A stretch of 64,000 nucleotides of DNA from positions 1-64,000 of the forward strand of contig NZ_PGVG01000039.1 of assembly GCF_002795245.1 (NCBI RefSeq), read 5' to 3'. This document shows positions 44,809 to 52,460 of this stretch, piece after piece (positions within the stretch are counted from its first letter, which is position 1; every line of letters begins with the position of its first letter). Under the pieces are notes generated by a model, which saw only the letters and a list, made by a program, of their open reading frames with translations, made no database searches and had not been told where the DNA came from. A program made the position numbers and the translations under genes. This DNA comes from Bradyrhizobium forestalis. GTDB taxonomy: Bacteria > Pseudomonadota > Alphaproteobacteria > Rhizobiales > Xanthobacteraceae.

Positions 44809-45921
44809 ATGAGCGCCCTGTTTAATCCGATCAAGCTGCGCGGCCTGACCTTGAAGAACCGCGTGATCGTGTCGCCGATGTGCCAGTATTCGGCCGATGA
44901 CGGCGTCGCCACCGACTGGCACTTCACCCACATCAACAATCTCAGCCTGTCGGGCGCTGCGATGTTCTGCATCGAGGCGACGCATGTCGAGGCGATCGGC
45001 CGCATCACGCCGGGCTGCCTCGGGCTCTATAGCGATGCCTGCGAAGCGGCGCTGAAGCAGATCCTGAGCTCCGTGCGCAAGCATTCCTCCGCCGCGGTCG
45101 CGATGCAGCTCGCCCATGCCGGTCGCAAAGCCAGTAGCGCGCGGCCCTGGGACGGCGGCCAATTGATTCCGGAGGGGCAGGGCGGCTGGCAGACGGTGGG
45201 GCCGTCAGCGGTGCCGCACAAGGAAGGCGAGGCCGCGCCGCTGGCGCTGGATGCGGCGGGCCTCAAGCGCATCCGCGAGGCCTTCGTCGATTCCACGAAG
45301 CGCGCCGCGCGGCTCGGCATCGACGCCATCGAGGTGCACGGCGCGCACGGCTATCTGCTGCATCAATTCCTCTCGCCGGTCTCGAACCGGCGCACCGACG
45401 ACTATGGCGGGTCCTTTCAGGCCCGCCTGCGCTTTCCGCTCGAAGTGTTCGATGCGGTGCGCGCCGCCTTCCCAGCGGACAAGCCGGTCGGCATGAGGGT
45501 GTCGTCGACCGACTGGGTCGAGGGCGGCTGGGATCTGGCGCAGACGATCGAATTTGCGCGAGCGCTGAAGGCGCGCGGCGTCGACTGGATCGATGCCTCC
45601 TCCGGCGGCGTCTCGCCGCTGCAGAAGATTCCGCTCGGCCCCGGCTATCAGGTGCAGTTCGCAGAGGCCATCAAGCGCGAGACGGGATTGCCCACCATCG
45701 CCGTCGGCCTGATCACCGACGCTGGGCATGCCGAGGAGATCGTCGCATCCGGCAAGGCCGACATGGTCGCGCTCGCCCGCGGCATGCTCTACGACCCGCG
45801 CTGGGCCTGGCACGCCGCCGCCGCGCTCGGCGGCGAGGTCGAGGCCCCGCCGCAATATTGGCGCTCGCAGCCACAGGCGCAAAAGGCGCTGTTCGGCAAG
45901 ACCACGTTCGGGGCGAGGTGA
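44809..45921 (+). CDS. NADH:flavin oxidoreductase, old yellow enzyme family (YqjM-like)
   Basis: A 370-residue FMN enzyme reducing activated C=C bonds with NAD(P)H. The redox-tuning cysteine of the YqjM branch is in 'VIVSPMCQYSADDG' (about residue 26), 'QLAHAGRKASS' carries the substrate-facing segment, and the His pair that binds the substrate carbonyl lies in 'IEVHGAHGYLLHQFLSP'. 'SNRRTDDYGGSFQARLRF' and 'LARGMLYDPRWAWHAA' are further signatures. Cytoplasmic; the physiological substrate is unknown. It stands alone between a palindromic element and a small membrane-protein gene. Confidence 0.93.
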   Translation: MSALFNPIKLRGLTLKNRVIVSPMCQYSADDGVATDWHFTHINNLSLSGAAMFCIEATHVEAIGRITPGCLGLYSDACEAALKQILSSVRKHSSAAVAMQLAHAGRKASSARPWDGGQLIPEGQGGWQTVGPSAVPHKEGEAAPLALDAAGLKRIREAFVDSTKRAARLGIDAIEVHGAHGYLLHQFLSPVSNRRTDDYGGSFQARLRFPLEVFDAVRAAFPADKPVGMRVSSTDWVEGGWDLAQTIEFARALKARGVDWIDASSGGVSPLQKIPLGPGYQVQFAEAIKRETGLPTIAVGLITDAGHAEEIVASGKADMVALARGMLYDPRWAWHAAAALGGEVEAPPQYWRSQPQAQKALFGKTTFGAR

Positions 45922-46055
45922 GGTCTTCGCCTCCAGCGCGAGCGAAGCTCGTCGCGGGGAGAGGGAGCTAAGCCGATCGCTATAACCTCCTCACCTTCCA
46001 CGCCCCCCAAAACTGTCCTAACCTCTCCGCATTCAACGCCTCGCGGAGGCCGGCC

Positions 46056-46463
46056 ATGCGTTTTGGTGTTCGTAAAACTGCCCATGTGTTCGAGCGTGTG
46101 GGTCTTGCGATGGCGGGGGCGGCGTGCGGATTGTTCGTCGGCGCCTATGTGGGATCTGCGATCCCCACGCTCACCACGCAGGGATTCCTGCTGCTGATGA
46201 TGGCGTTGGGGGCCGTCGGCTTCTATCTCGGCATCGACACGCCGCAAATGCCTTTCGACGATGCACATGGCGAGATCGACGCCGCGGAATTTCTGAGCGC
46301 GGCCGGCACGCTCTGCGCCACGCTGACCGCGCTCGCCTCGGTCGCCGTGATCGTGCTCCGGCTCGATCCGCACATGGCCTGGACCTGGCTCGTCTTCGCC
46401 GGCTGGATCGCCGGCGTCGCCATGCAGATCGTCGCCGGCGCCAAGGCCCGGATGCGGAAGTAG
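46056..46463 (+). CDS. Hypothetical four-span membrane protein
   Basis: A 135-residue protein with about four hydrophobic segments (near 17-37, 42-58, 82-101 and 108-126) and a short acidic loop 'DTPQMPFDDAHGEIDAAEF' between the second and third. I do not recognise a family. Codon use resembles the neighbouring genes, so it is probably a normal resident gene. It converges on the pilZ gene with a 12-base-pair hairpin in the 41-base gap. Confidence 0.72.
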   Translation: MRFGVRKTAHVFERVGLAMAGAACGLFVGAYVGSAIPTLTTQGFLLLMMALGAVGFYLGIDTPQMPFDDAHGEIDAAEFLSAAGTLCATLTALASVAVIVLRLDPHMAWTWLVFAGWIAGVAMQIVAGAKARMRK

Positions 46464-46470
46464 CTTCTTT

Positions 46471-46499
46471 CTTACCCTCCCCCTCCAGGGGAGGGTAAG
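46471..46499. terminator. Perfect hairpin between convergent genes
   Basis: CTTACCCTCCCC pairs with GGGGAGGGTAAG around a CTCCA loop, eight bases after one stop and six from the other. Its symmetry would allow it to work in both directions; flanking T/A runs are short. Confidence 0.65.
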
Positions 46500-46504
46500 A
46501 TCCC

Positions 46505-46750
46505 CTAAAACACCACGCCCACCCGCGTGCCGCGCTTCCAGGCGATGCGGCAGCGCTTCTTGGTGTTGACGTGGAGCAGCTCGAAGCGATCGGGAATCTT
46601 CACCTGTCCGCCGAGATCGACGCAGGCCCCGCCGGGCGAATAGTCGATCAGCGTGCACGGGATCACCGGCGCGCGCGGGTCGGTGATGATCTTGGCCTGT
46701 CGCGACACCAGCCCTGCGGGCTTCACGCGGACATATTTGCGCGGATGCAT
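46505..46750 (-). CDS. PilZ domain protein
   Basis: An 81-residue single-domain PilZ protein from the ATG at 46750 (an upstream ATG at 46801 would add 17 residues). The c-di-GMP-binding signature is present: 'RKYVRVKPAG' (RxxxR) near the start and 'LIDYSPGGACVDL' (D-x-S-x-x-G) in the middle. It probably works as a stand-alone c-di-GMP adaptor, with an unknown partner. Confidence 0.85.
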   Translation of the reverse strand: MHPRKYVRVKPAGLVSRQAKIITDPRAPVIPCTLIDYSPGGACVDLGGQVKIPDRFELLHVNTKKRCRIAWKRGTRVGVVF

Positions 46751-46893
46751 TGGCACGTCTCCTCCAATTCCGCAGGTATCGCGGCGGGTGGTTTGTCCCA
46801 ATGATGGAAAAGAGATGATGCGATCAGGCTAAGGTTGGCGGGAGAATTTTAATGAAAAGTGTCGGCGAAAGCAGAAAGCGGCGGTAATGGGTT

Positions 46894-47060
46894 GCCACCC
46901 GCCCCGGGAGGGGGAGGGTCGGCTCGCATCGCGTAGCGAGGCGAGACGGGGTGGGGTGATCTCTCCCCTCGGGCAGCGCCTCCGTGGAGAGACCGTCACC
47001 CCACCCCGTCTCACATGTCGCTCTGCTCCATGTGAGCCGACCCTCCCCCTCCAGGGGAGG
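46894..47060. repeat. Large palindromic element (family E) overlapping the DUF2235 3' end
   Basis: GGTTGCCACCCGCCCCGGGA, GGGTCGGCTCGCAT and GAGACGGGGTGGGGTGA at the left face TCACCCCACCCCGTCTCACA, TGTGAGCCGACCCTCC and CCAGGGGAGGGTGGC at the right. The right half (47011-47060) is inside the coding region of the next gene and encodes its Pro/Gly-rich last residues. Confidence 0.75.
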
Positions 47061-48396
47061 GTGGCAGCACGCCCTCATCGGCCGCCGCCTCGGCATGCTG
47101 CGGCCCCACCGGCATCGGCACCGTCACATACGCCTTCGGCAGGTTCACCGGCCGATAGTTCGGCTCCACCGCCATCCGCTTCAGCACGCTCTCATGCACA
47201 TGCGCGCCTTCGGGGATGACGCGCGGCTCGCAATCGGGGATGTAGAAGCCGAAAGTGACCTTCCGCTCCGGCCATTCCTTGTACTTTGCGCTCTTCGGCA
47301 AATACTCCAGCACGCGCCAGGCCGCATTCATCGAATCGTGCAATTCTCCCGTCTTCCCCGTGTAAGCGGGCTCGACATATCTGAACGGCGAGTTCTTGCG
47401 CTGGATGCCCCAGGCGAGCTGGTTCACCGTGCGCGGGTTGAACTTCAGCCCGGCCTTCTCGGCCTCCTCGATCATCCACACAAGCGGATATTTGGAGTCC
47501 CCGCTCTCGGCTTCCGGATAGCCGCCGCCGACGTCGCAATGCACGCCGGCGAACCACACCTGCAGAATGTCCTGCGGCAGCTTCTTCTCGTCGGGCACGT
47601 AGCGGTTGCTCCAGAACTCCTGCGGCTCCTCGTACTTGTTGAGGCGGAACATGCGGCGCCGCTCGTCGATCGCGATCGCCTGCCGGAAGATCTTGACGCT
47701 CGGATCGCGCCGCGTGAAGGCGAGCTCCTCCAGGCTGAACACGAAGAAGAAATTGTCGCGCCGCGGCACGATCACGCTCGCCACCGTGTCCCAGACGCCG
47801 ATGAAGTGGATGGTCGGCCAGCGCGTCGAGGTGATGCGCGCGAACTGCGCGGCGAGGTCGAATGCGTCCTTCGGCAGCGGCCCGCTCTCGTCGAAAGCGA
47901 CGTCCTTGAGGTCTTCGATGTCGTTGCCGCGCCCGGTGCCGGAATATTGCTTGTAGGCGACCATGCCCGAGCCTGCGAGGTTCGCCTGCTCCGGCGAGAT
48001 CAGGCCGATCTTGTGGATCAGCCCCGCCAGCACGCGAACCGTGTAAGCCCCGCGCGAAAAACCGAACAGATAGATCTTGTCGCCGGGCGTGTAATGCTCG
48101 GCCAGGAAGCAATAGGCCGACAGCACGTTCTCATCGAGCCCGTAGCCGGTGGCGAGCCCCAGCACCAGGTTGATATTGGCCTTCCAGCGGTGCCACGTCG
48201 AAGGCTCCGTCACCGTGCCGACACCGGGATCGTAAAACACCAGCTGCCGCGGCTGCGTCTTGTCCGTCTTGCGCAGGCAGCGATACAGCTTCAGGACGTT
48301 GGAGATGTTCTCCGAGATCTCGTTGCCGGTCCCGTCACAGCAGATGACGAGGTTTTTGGCGGTGGGGTTGTGGTCGGTGCTGGCCGCGTGCTCCAT
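47011..48396 (-). CDS. DUF2235 domain alpha/beta-hydrolase-like protein
   Basis: A 461-residue protein of the DUF2235 family, predicted alpha/beta hydrolases related to type VI secretion phospholipase effectors (Tle1). 'NLVICCDGTGNEISENISNV' starts the domain; the nucleophile elbow is 'YLFGFSRGAYTVRVLAGLI' (GxSxG); 'FIGVWDTVASV' and 'VWFAGVHCDVGGGYPE' carry the presumed acid and base. No signal peptide and no T6SS gene nearby, so an effector role is not supported; a housekeeping lipid or ester hydrolase is as likely. The last 16 or so residues are encoded by a palindromic repeat. A copy of its promoter and first about 45 codons lies at 49471-49660. Confidence 0.87.
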   Translation of the reverse strand: MEHAASTDHNPTAKNLVICCDGTGNEISENISNVLKLYRCLRKTDKTQPRQLVFYDPGVGTVTEPSTWHRWKANINLVLGLATGYGLDENVLSAYCFLAEHYTPGDKIYLFGFSRGAYTVRVLAGLIHKIGLISPEQANLAGSGMVAYKQYSGTGRGNDIEDLKDVAFDESGPLPKDAFDLAAQFARITSTRWPTIHFIGVWDTVASVIVPRRDNFFFVFSLEELAFTRRDPSVKIFRQAIAIDERRRMFRLNKYEEPQEFWSNRYVPDEKKLPQDILQVWFAGVHCDVGGGYPEAESGDSKYPLVWMIEEAEKAGLKFNPRTVNQLAWGIQRKNSPFRYVEPAYTGKTGELHDSMNAAWRVLEYLPKSAKYKEWPERKVTFGFYIPDCEPRVIPEGAHVHESVLKRMAVEPNYRPVNLPKAYVTVPMPVGPQHAEAAADEGVLPPSPGGGGSAHMEQSDM

Positions 48397-48440
48397 GGGA
48401 TGCGCCTCCGGGTGATGCTACCGGGACGAGTATAGCGGAA
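48252..48440. repeat. Direct repeat, copy 1 (DUF2235 5' end and upstream region)
   Basis: This 189-base segment, covering the first part of the DUF2235 gene and 44 bases upstream, is repeated in the same orientation at 49471-49660 with roughly 15-20% differences. Shared blocks include CTTCAGGACGTTGGAGATGT and ATGCGCCTCCGGGTGATGCT. The two copies enclose the two-gene toxin-antitoxin-like module. Confidence 0.85.
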
Positions 48441-48499
48441 AATGGTGGAAGCGACCGTGACGATCGACAGGGCGCGCGAAGATTTATGCGGAGGGTCCC

Positions 48500-48590
48500 G
48501 GCACCTCCAACATGAGGACCGACCATTGTGCCGCAAACCAGGTCCTCATCCTGAGGGCCCGCCCAAGGCGGGCGTCTCGAAGGATCGCCG
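48500..48590. repeat. Palindromic intergenic element, family D
   Basis: AGGTCCTCATCCTGAGGGCC and GGCGGGCGTCTCGAAGGAT match the element at 36231; the left part is degenerate. It lies between the DUF2235 start and the HTH gene. Confidence 0.7.
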
Positions 48591-48644
48591 CAAGCAAACT
48601 GTTCGCCACACCATACTGATATGCGATGCCGCTGCATCCCGCAC

Positions 48645-49187
48645 TCACGCGGCCTGGTCGAGCTCTTTCTCGTACGCTTTCAGGCTTCCCTTCAGCGCAT
48701 CTTCGAGCTTGCCGGCGCGCGACCGGATCGCTTCGTTGGCCGCCCGCACGGCGGCCGCCGCGATCGCCTCGTCGCGGCTGAGCCTGTCGTGCTGAAACAG
48801 CCATTTTGCCACCGTGGCCCAATCCCAGAGCGGGCTGTCGGACGTCACGCGGGCGACCGGCGCGGGGAAACCCCGGCTGCGCTGCCCCTTGGAATATTGT
48901 GTCATCGCCGCGCGCGTCATTCCGCTTCGCGCGGCGATGTCGGAAAGGCTGACGAGCGGGTCGGGCTCGACGCGATCGATCCTGGCGCCGGCGGCCTGCA
49001 CGTTACGCACCGCCGAGACGATGGCCTCGCCGATGGATTTCGCCTCGCGCGTGAAATCGACGATGATGTGGCCCTTCTGGAACGCGATCGCCGCATCGTC
49101 GCAGCCGGCATCATAGAAGCGCTGCTCGAAATCCTCGGCCTCGGGATCGAGGCCCGATGCGATGATGCTGAACTCGAACCTCTTCAC
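48645..49187 (-). CDS. HTH-containing protein, putative antitoxin partner
   Basis: 180 residues from the GTG at 49187, which overlaps the stop of the small upstream gene by four bases (GTGA). The N-terminal half ('KRFEFSIIASGLDPEAEDFE', 'QRFYDAGCDDAAIAFQKGHI') looks like an alpha/beta domain; a helix-turn-helix follows at about 88-125 ('LVSLSDIAARSGMTRAAMTQ', 'YSKGQRSRGFPAPVARV'). The C-terminus is helical and charged. I know similar proteins only as uncharacterised DNA-binding proteins. Gene order (small basic protein first, larger HTH protein second, overlapping) is that of HicAB-type toxin-antitoxin operons, so this would be the antitoxin/repressor (inference). Confidence 0.75.
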   Translation of the reverse strand: MKRFEFSIIASGLDPEAEDFEQRFYDAGCDDAAIAFQKGHIIVDFTREAKSIGEAIVSAVRNVQAAGARIDRVEPDPLVSLSDIAARSGMTRAAMTQYSKGQRSRGFPAPVARVTSDSPLWDWATVAKWLFQHDRLSRDEAIAAAAVRAANEAIRSRAGKLEDALKGSLKAYEKELDQAA

Positions 49188-49420
49188 GGGCCATCCTCCG
49201 TTCCATGCGGGCAGCGCGCGATCGCCCGCATCACCTGCCGGGCGTGGTCTTCCGGGTTCTTCGGTGTCCCGTTCACGCCAACCTGGCAGCCGTCGCGGCC
49301 GGCATGCGGGCAGAACAGCCGCCCCCAATGCCCCATCTTGCGCCAGCGCCAGCCCTTCCGTTCGGCCTCGGCGACGACCGCCTCGATCTCCTTGTGCGGA
49401 TGCCGCGGCCGATCAGCCAT
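49184..49420 (-). CDS. Small HicA-like basic protein, putative toxin
   Basis: A 78-residue protein. 'HKEIEAVVAEAERKGWRWRK' followed by 'MGHWGRLFCPHAGRDG' and 'PEDHARQVMRAIARC' recalls the HicA double-stranded-RNA-binding-like fold: helix, a Gly-Trp strand, a His (His31) after Met-Gly, a second strand, and a final helix. HicA toxins are mRNA endonucleases with a catalytic His in that place. Two cysteines (37 and 45) and His39 could alternatively bind metal. It has a near-consensus promoter that leaves only a few bases of leader. Similarity to HicA is by eye and needs a profile search. Confidence 0.68.
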   Translation of the reverse strand: MADRPRHPHKEIEAVVAEAERKGWRWRKMGHWGRLFCPHAGRDGCQVGVNGTPKNPEDHARQVMRAIARCPHGTEDGP

Positions 49421-49431
49421 GCTGAGGCAAG

Positions 49432-49462
49432 AGGATAGGGCGGGTGTTAACAAATGTCAACA
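49432..49462 (-). promoter_or_regulatory. Promoter and operator-like repeat of the TA-like module
   Basis: Reading the minus strand: TTGACA (49460-49455), a 17-base spacer, TATCCT (49437-49432), then the ATG at 49420, so the leader would be about five bases. TGTTGAC-ATTT-GTTAACA (49462-49445), an inverted repeat with one mismatch, covers the -35 box and the upstream spacer, well placed for repression by the downstream HTH protein. Confidence 0.65.
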
Positions 49463-49470
49463 TGTCGGCG

Positions 49471-49616
49471 ACTGCCTCTTGTCGGCCTTGCGCAGGCGGC
49501 GATAGAGCTTCAGGACGTTGGAGATGTTCTCCGAGATCTCGTTGCCGGTGCCGTCTCAGCAGATGACGAGTTCGTTTGGGCTCGGGTTTGTGGTCGGTGT
49601 TGGGTGCGTGATCCAC
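49471..49616 (-). pseudogene. 5' fragment of a DUF2235 gene
   Basis: Within direct-repeat copy 2, the first about 45 codons of the DUF2235 gene are recognisable. The ATG is changed to GTG, a frameshift falls after about codon 14, and the second cysteine codon of 'VICCDGTGNE' has become TGA. The rest of the gene is missing, so this is a non-functional remnant. Confidence 0.82.
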
Positions 49617-49660
49617 GGGATGCGCCTCCGGGTGATGCTACCGGGGCGAGTATAGTGGAA
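49471..49660. repeat. Direct repeat, copy 2
   Basis: Second, decayed copy of 48252-48440, same orientation. It ends about ten bases beyond the -35 box of the TA-like module on one side and at TATAGTGGAA on the other. Confidence 0.85.
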
Positions 49661-49825
49661 TTTGTTGAGGTTGGTTGATCTCTTCGTGATGATCTTGTGG
49701 GCTCACACGGGAATTCGGAGCCTTGAGCCGCCAGCGCCGCGTCAGTTTGGCGAACTCGTTTGCCTGCAATGCGACGGGAGACGTCAGCTTTTGATGTCCC
49801 GTCAGGTATCGTTGTGAGACTTTCG

Positions 49826-50690
49826 TCAACGGGATGTTTCTGTCCAGCCATCCTTGCCACGTTTTCCGACGCAGATGCGCCCGATAATGCTCTTGGTCGA
49901 AACTTCGTAGAGGGCGCCGACCTGATTCACACGAAGGCCAAGCAGAGCTCTTGACTCGGACGATGTTGCCAGGTGCCGATTGTCCGGCGAAATAATTGCA
50001 GCCTCGACCCGGTACTTTCCGCCGTTCTTGGCTGACGCGAGTTGGTTAGCAACTTCTGGCCATGTTTCGATGCCATCCGAATTTCGGCGAACACCATTTA
50101 GTATCTCGATTAGGGGCTGAAGCCGGTAAGGTGCGTTTGGCGTCATGAACTCAATGTGGATCGAGAGCCCGGTTAGGTCGCAGGTTCGAATATCATCTGG
50201 ATGGGCTGCGCGGCCACTCCACGCGCATGTTCGCCGTTCGGTTGGTGTACAGAATGTTCCGGTCGATGATCGTTGAGCGATTTGCTCCAAGAGCCTGAGA
50301 CCAGATAAGCTGCTGCTCACGAAGTAGCGCTTGAGCGCGCGCTTGCCGGTTTCCGAGACCAACGTCGTCCGCGAGCAAAGTTACCGGAAGACGGCGACAG
50401 AATGTAATGAGGTTGGTTACTTGGTGATGGTAGGGAGTAAGACGATCGCTCCACCTCGGCGTTGATTTAAAATCTTCCGCTCGATCAATAACGATAGGGT
50501 CGGTCAGATCCCACTCGAGACCCGCTCGGTAAACTCGATATTCGTCGGGCTCTTTGCTCCGGCTAAGAATCTTCGACTTAAATTCAGTGGCGACGTCCAT
50601 CCTCCCGCCCCAATCTAAGACTTGCTCAACCACAGGATGCTCGGTGCTACCCTCGCGGGCAAGTGGCACTTTCGTCGGTGAACCGCACAA
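49826..50690 (-). pseudogene. Frameshifted remnant of a helicase-like gene
   Basis: The upstream frame (50690 to about 50365) encodes 'EPDEYRVYRAGLEWDLTDPI', 'RLTPYHHQVTNLITFCRRLP', 'VTLLADDVGLG', which reads like the N-terminus of a SNF2/HepA-type helicase up to the Walker A loop; the frame then changes and the expected GKT is lost. A second frame continues from about 50362 to 49826 ('PLIEILNGVRRNSDGIETWP'), and a third may follow to about 49670. Base composition is clearly lower in GC than the neighbours, suggesting acquired DNA. Alternatively 49826-50362 is an independent orphan gene of unknown function. Confidence 0.6.
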
Positions 50691-50724
50691 AACAAAAACG
50701 GCCGGATCTTTCGATCCGGCCGTT
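50686..50724 (-). terminator. Intrinsic terminator of rpmB
   Basis: On the minus strand AACGGCCGGATCG-AAA-GATCCGGCCGTT is followed by a T-rich run (TTTTGTTTTG). A classic factor-independent terminator, 68 bases beyond the rpmB stop. Confidence 0.88.
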
Positions 50725-50791
50725 ACTCGAACTCTACTCGGCTAAGCCTACGCCGCGCGACGCAACCTAGCCCCCGCCCAATTCTGAAATC

Positions 50792-51100
50792 TCAGCTCGC
50801 CTTCTTCTCCGGCTGCGCGTCGCCGACCTTCTTCTGGATGGCGCGCTTCAGCTCGACGGCGCGCGGGGAGAGCGCGTCGGTGTTGGCCTTGAGCAGGAAG
50901 GCATCGAGGCCGCCATTGTGGTCGACGCTCTTGACCGCGTTGGTGGAGACGCGCAGGCGCACGTTGCGGCCGAGGGCTTCCGAGATGAACGTCACGTTGA
51001 CGAGGTTCGGCAGGAAGCGGCGCTTGGTCTTGATGTTGGAGTGGCTGACCTTGTGGCCGACGAGGGGGCCCTTGGCCGTCAGTTCGCAGCGGCGAGACAT
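50792..51100 (-). CDS. rpmB: 50S ribosomal protein L28
   Basis: A protein of 102 residues: 'MSRRCELTAKGPLVGHKVSH', 'SNIKTKRRFLPNLVNVTFIS', 'RVSTNAVKSVDHNGGLDAFL' are diagnostic for alphaproteobacterial L28. It assembles into the large ribosomal subunit. The extended lysine/alanine C-terminus is usual in this group. Start at 51100; the longer upstream frame is non-coding. A strong terminator follows it. Confidence 0.97.
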   Translation of the reverse strand: MSRRCELTAKGPLVGHKVSHSNIKTKRRFLPNLVNVTFISEALGRNVRLRVSTNAVKSVDHNGGLDAFLLKANTDALSPRAVELKRAIQKKVGDAQPEKKAS

Positions 51101-51257
51101 GGCAAAAATCCTTATCCTAAACCCCCAACGATGTGCGGCCGCCATTTTCGGGCGCCACGGGGGCGAATTCTCTGTCCTTGCAGGGAGCGGGCGGACGTAT
51201 AGGGGGGAAGGGGCCTTGCGTCAAGTTTTTGGGCGGGGATTCGTGCCCCAAGAAACG

Positions 51258-51361
51258 TGTCATCGCCCGGCTTGACCGGGCGATCCAGCACTCCGAGACG
51301 GCTGTGTTGGCCAGAGAGGCCGCGGCGCACTGGATGCCCCGGTCAAGCCGGGGCATGACAG
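51258..51361. repeat. Palindromic intergenic element, family B
   Basis: TGTCATCGCCCGGCTTGACC and GGGCGATCCAG at the left; CTGGATGCCCCGGTCAAGCC and GGGGCATGACA at the right. It lies in the 450-base divergent rpmB-DUF3108 gap; the remaining about 190 bases (51362-51550) hold no recognised gene and presumably the promoter of the downstream gene. Confidence 0.82.
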
Positions 51362-51550
51362 CGGAGGGCGGGGGAGGTTTGGAGCCCCCGGCTACCTCTT
51401 GATCACCAAAACGGCAATGATTAGCGCGCCTTACCATCACATAAAGGGCGTATTCGCCGCCGAAGAGTCCGTGGAGTTCCCAGGGCCATGACGCCCTCAC
51501 ACATTGTTTGCCGCGGTTTTTGGCTTAAGTAACAGCGCATCGCGCCCCGA

Positions 51551-52447
51551 TTGGATTGTTTCGTGCTGACAACGCCCCTTTTTGCGCAAGACCTGCGCCC
51601 GGCCCGCCTGCGGCTGGCCGGCAGGCTGGCTGCCTTTTGCGCGCTGGCCCTGGCGTGGGTCTTGGCGTGGAGCGCGGTGCCGGCCGCGGCGCAAGGCAAG
51701 CTCGAGGCGCAGTATGAGGCCTCGCTGGCCGGCATTCCCGTCGGCAAGGGCGCCTGGAACATCGATATCCAGGACGACGTGTTCTCGGCAGCCGCCGCCG
51801 GCGGCACCTCGGGGCTTTTGAAGTCGTTCACGGGCGGGTCCGGCACCGGCGCGAGCCAGGGGCGCATCGTCAACGGCGCGCTGGTTGCGACCGGCTACCA
51901 GGCCTCCACCACCACCCAGAAGAAGACCGAAGAGATCCGCATCACCCTCGACAAGGGCAATGTGAAGGATTTTGCGATCCTGCCGGAGCCGCCGGTCGAT
52001 CCCGACCGCATCGTCGTCACTGACGCGCATCGCCGCGGCGTCTGGGACCCCATGACGGCCTCGCTGCTGCGCGTGCCCGGCGCCGGCGATCCGGTTACGC
52101 CCGAGGCCTGCCACAACGCGGCTCCCGTGTTCGACGGCCGCATGCGCTACGATCTCAAGCTCGATTTCAAGCGCATGGAGACCGTGAAGGCGGAGAAGGG
52201 GTACAAGGGCCCGGTCGTGGTCTGCGCGCTCTATTTCGTGCCCGTGGCCGGCTACATCCCCGACCGCCCCGTGATCAAATACCTCGCCGCCCAGCGCAAC
52301 ATCGAGATCGCGTTTGCGCCGGTGGCGGGCACGCGCATCCTGGTCCCGTTCTGGCTGAAAGTGCCGACGCCGCTGGGCCCGGCCATGCTGGAAGCGACGA
52401 GCTTCATCACCTCGCCCCAGCCGCCAAGGGTGGCGAAGACGCAGTAA
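51551..52447 (+). CDS. DUF3108 domain-containing exported protein
   Basis: 298 residues from a TTG start (GTG at 51563 is an alternative). A signal sequence (about residues 19-48, '…AVPAAAQG') leads to a DUF3108 beta-sheet domain: 'YEASLAGIPVGKGAWNIDIQ', 'TDAHRRGVWDPMTASLL', 'RMRYDLKLDFKRMETVKAEK'. The family is periplasmic and poorly understood. Its place between rpmB and the Suv3-like helicase is stable in relatives as I recall. Good match to family; start uncertain. Confidence 0.83.
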   Translation: MDCFVLTTPLFAQDLRPARLRLAGRLAAFCALALAWVLAWSAVPAAAQGKLEAQYEASLAGIPVGKGAWNIDIQDDVFSAAAAGGTSGLLKSFTGGSGTGASQGRIVNGALVATGYQASTTTQKKTEEIRITLDKGNVKDFAILPEPPVDPDRIVVTDAHRRGVWDPMTASLLRVPGAGDPVTPEACHNAAPVFDGRMRYDLKLDFKRMETVKAEKGYKGPVVVCALYFVPVAGYIPDRPVIKYLAAQRNIEIAFAPVAGTRILVPFWLKVPTPLGPAMLEATSFITSPQPPRVAKTQ

Positions 52448-52460
52448 GGTCTCTCTCCGC

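Noticed and set aside
47011..48396. DUF2235 protein as a type VI secretion effector
   Set aside because: No T6SS structural, VgrG, PAAR or immunity gene is seen nearby.
50170..50200. tRNA T-arm-like GCAGGTTCGAATATC
   Set aside because: No acceptor stem, D-arm or anticodon arm can be folded around it; it lies in degraded coding-like sequence.
51258..51361. Palindromic repeats considered as CRISPR or IS ends
   Set aside because: Copies are isolated, arm-paired and lack spacers or an intervening transposase.
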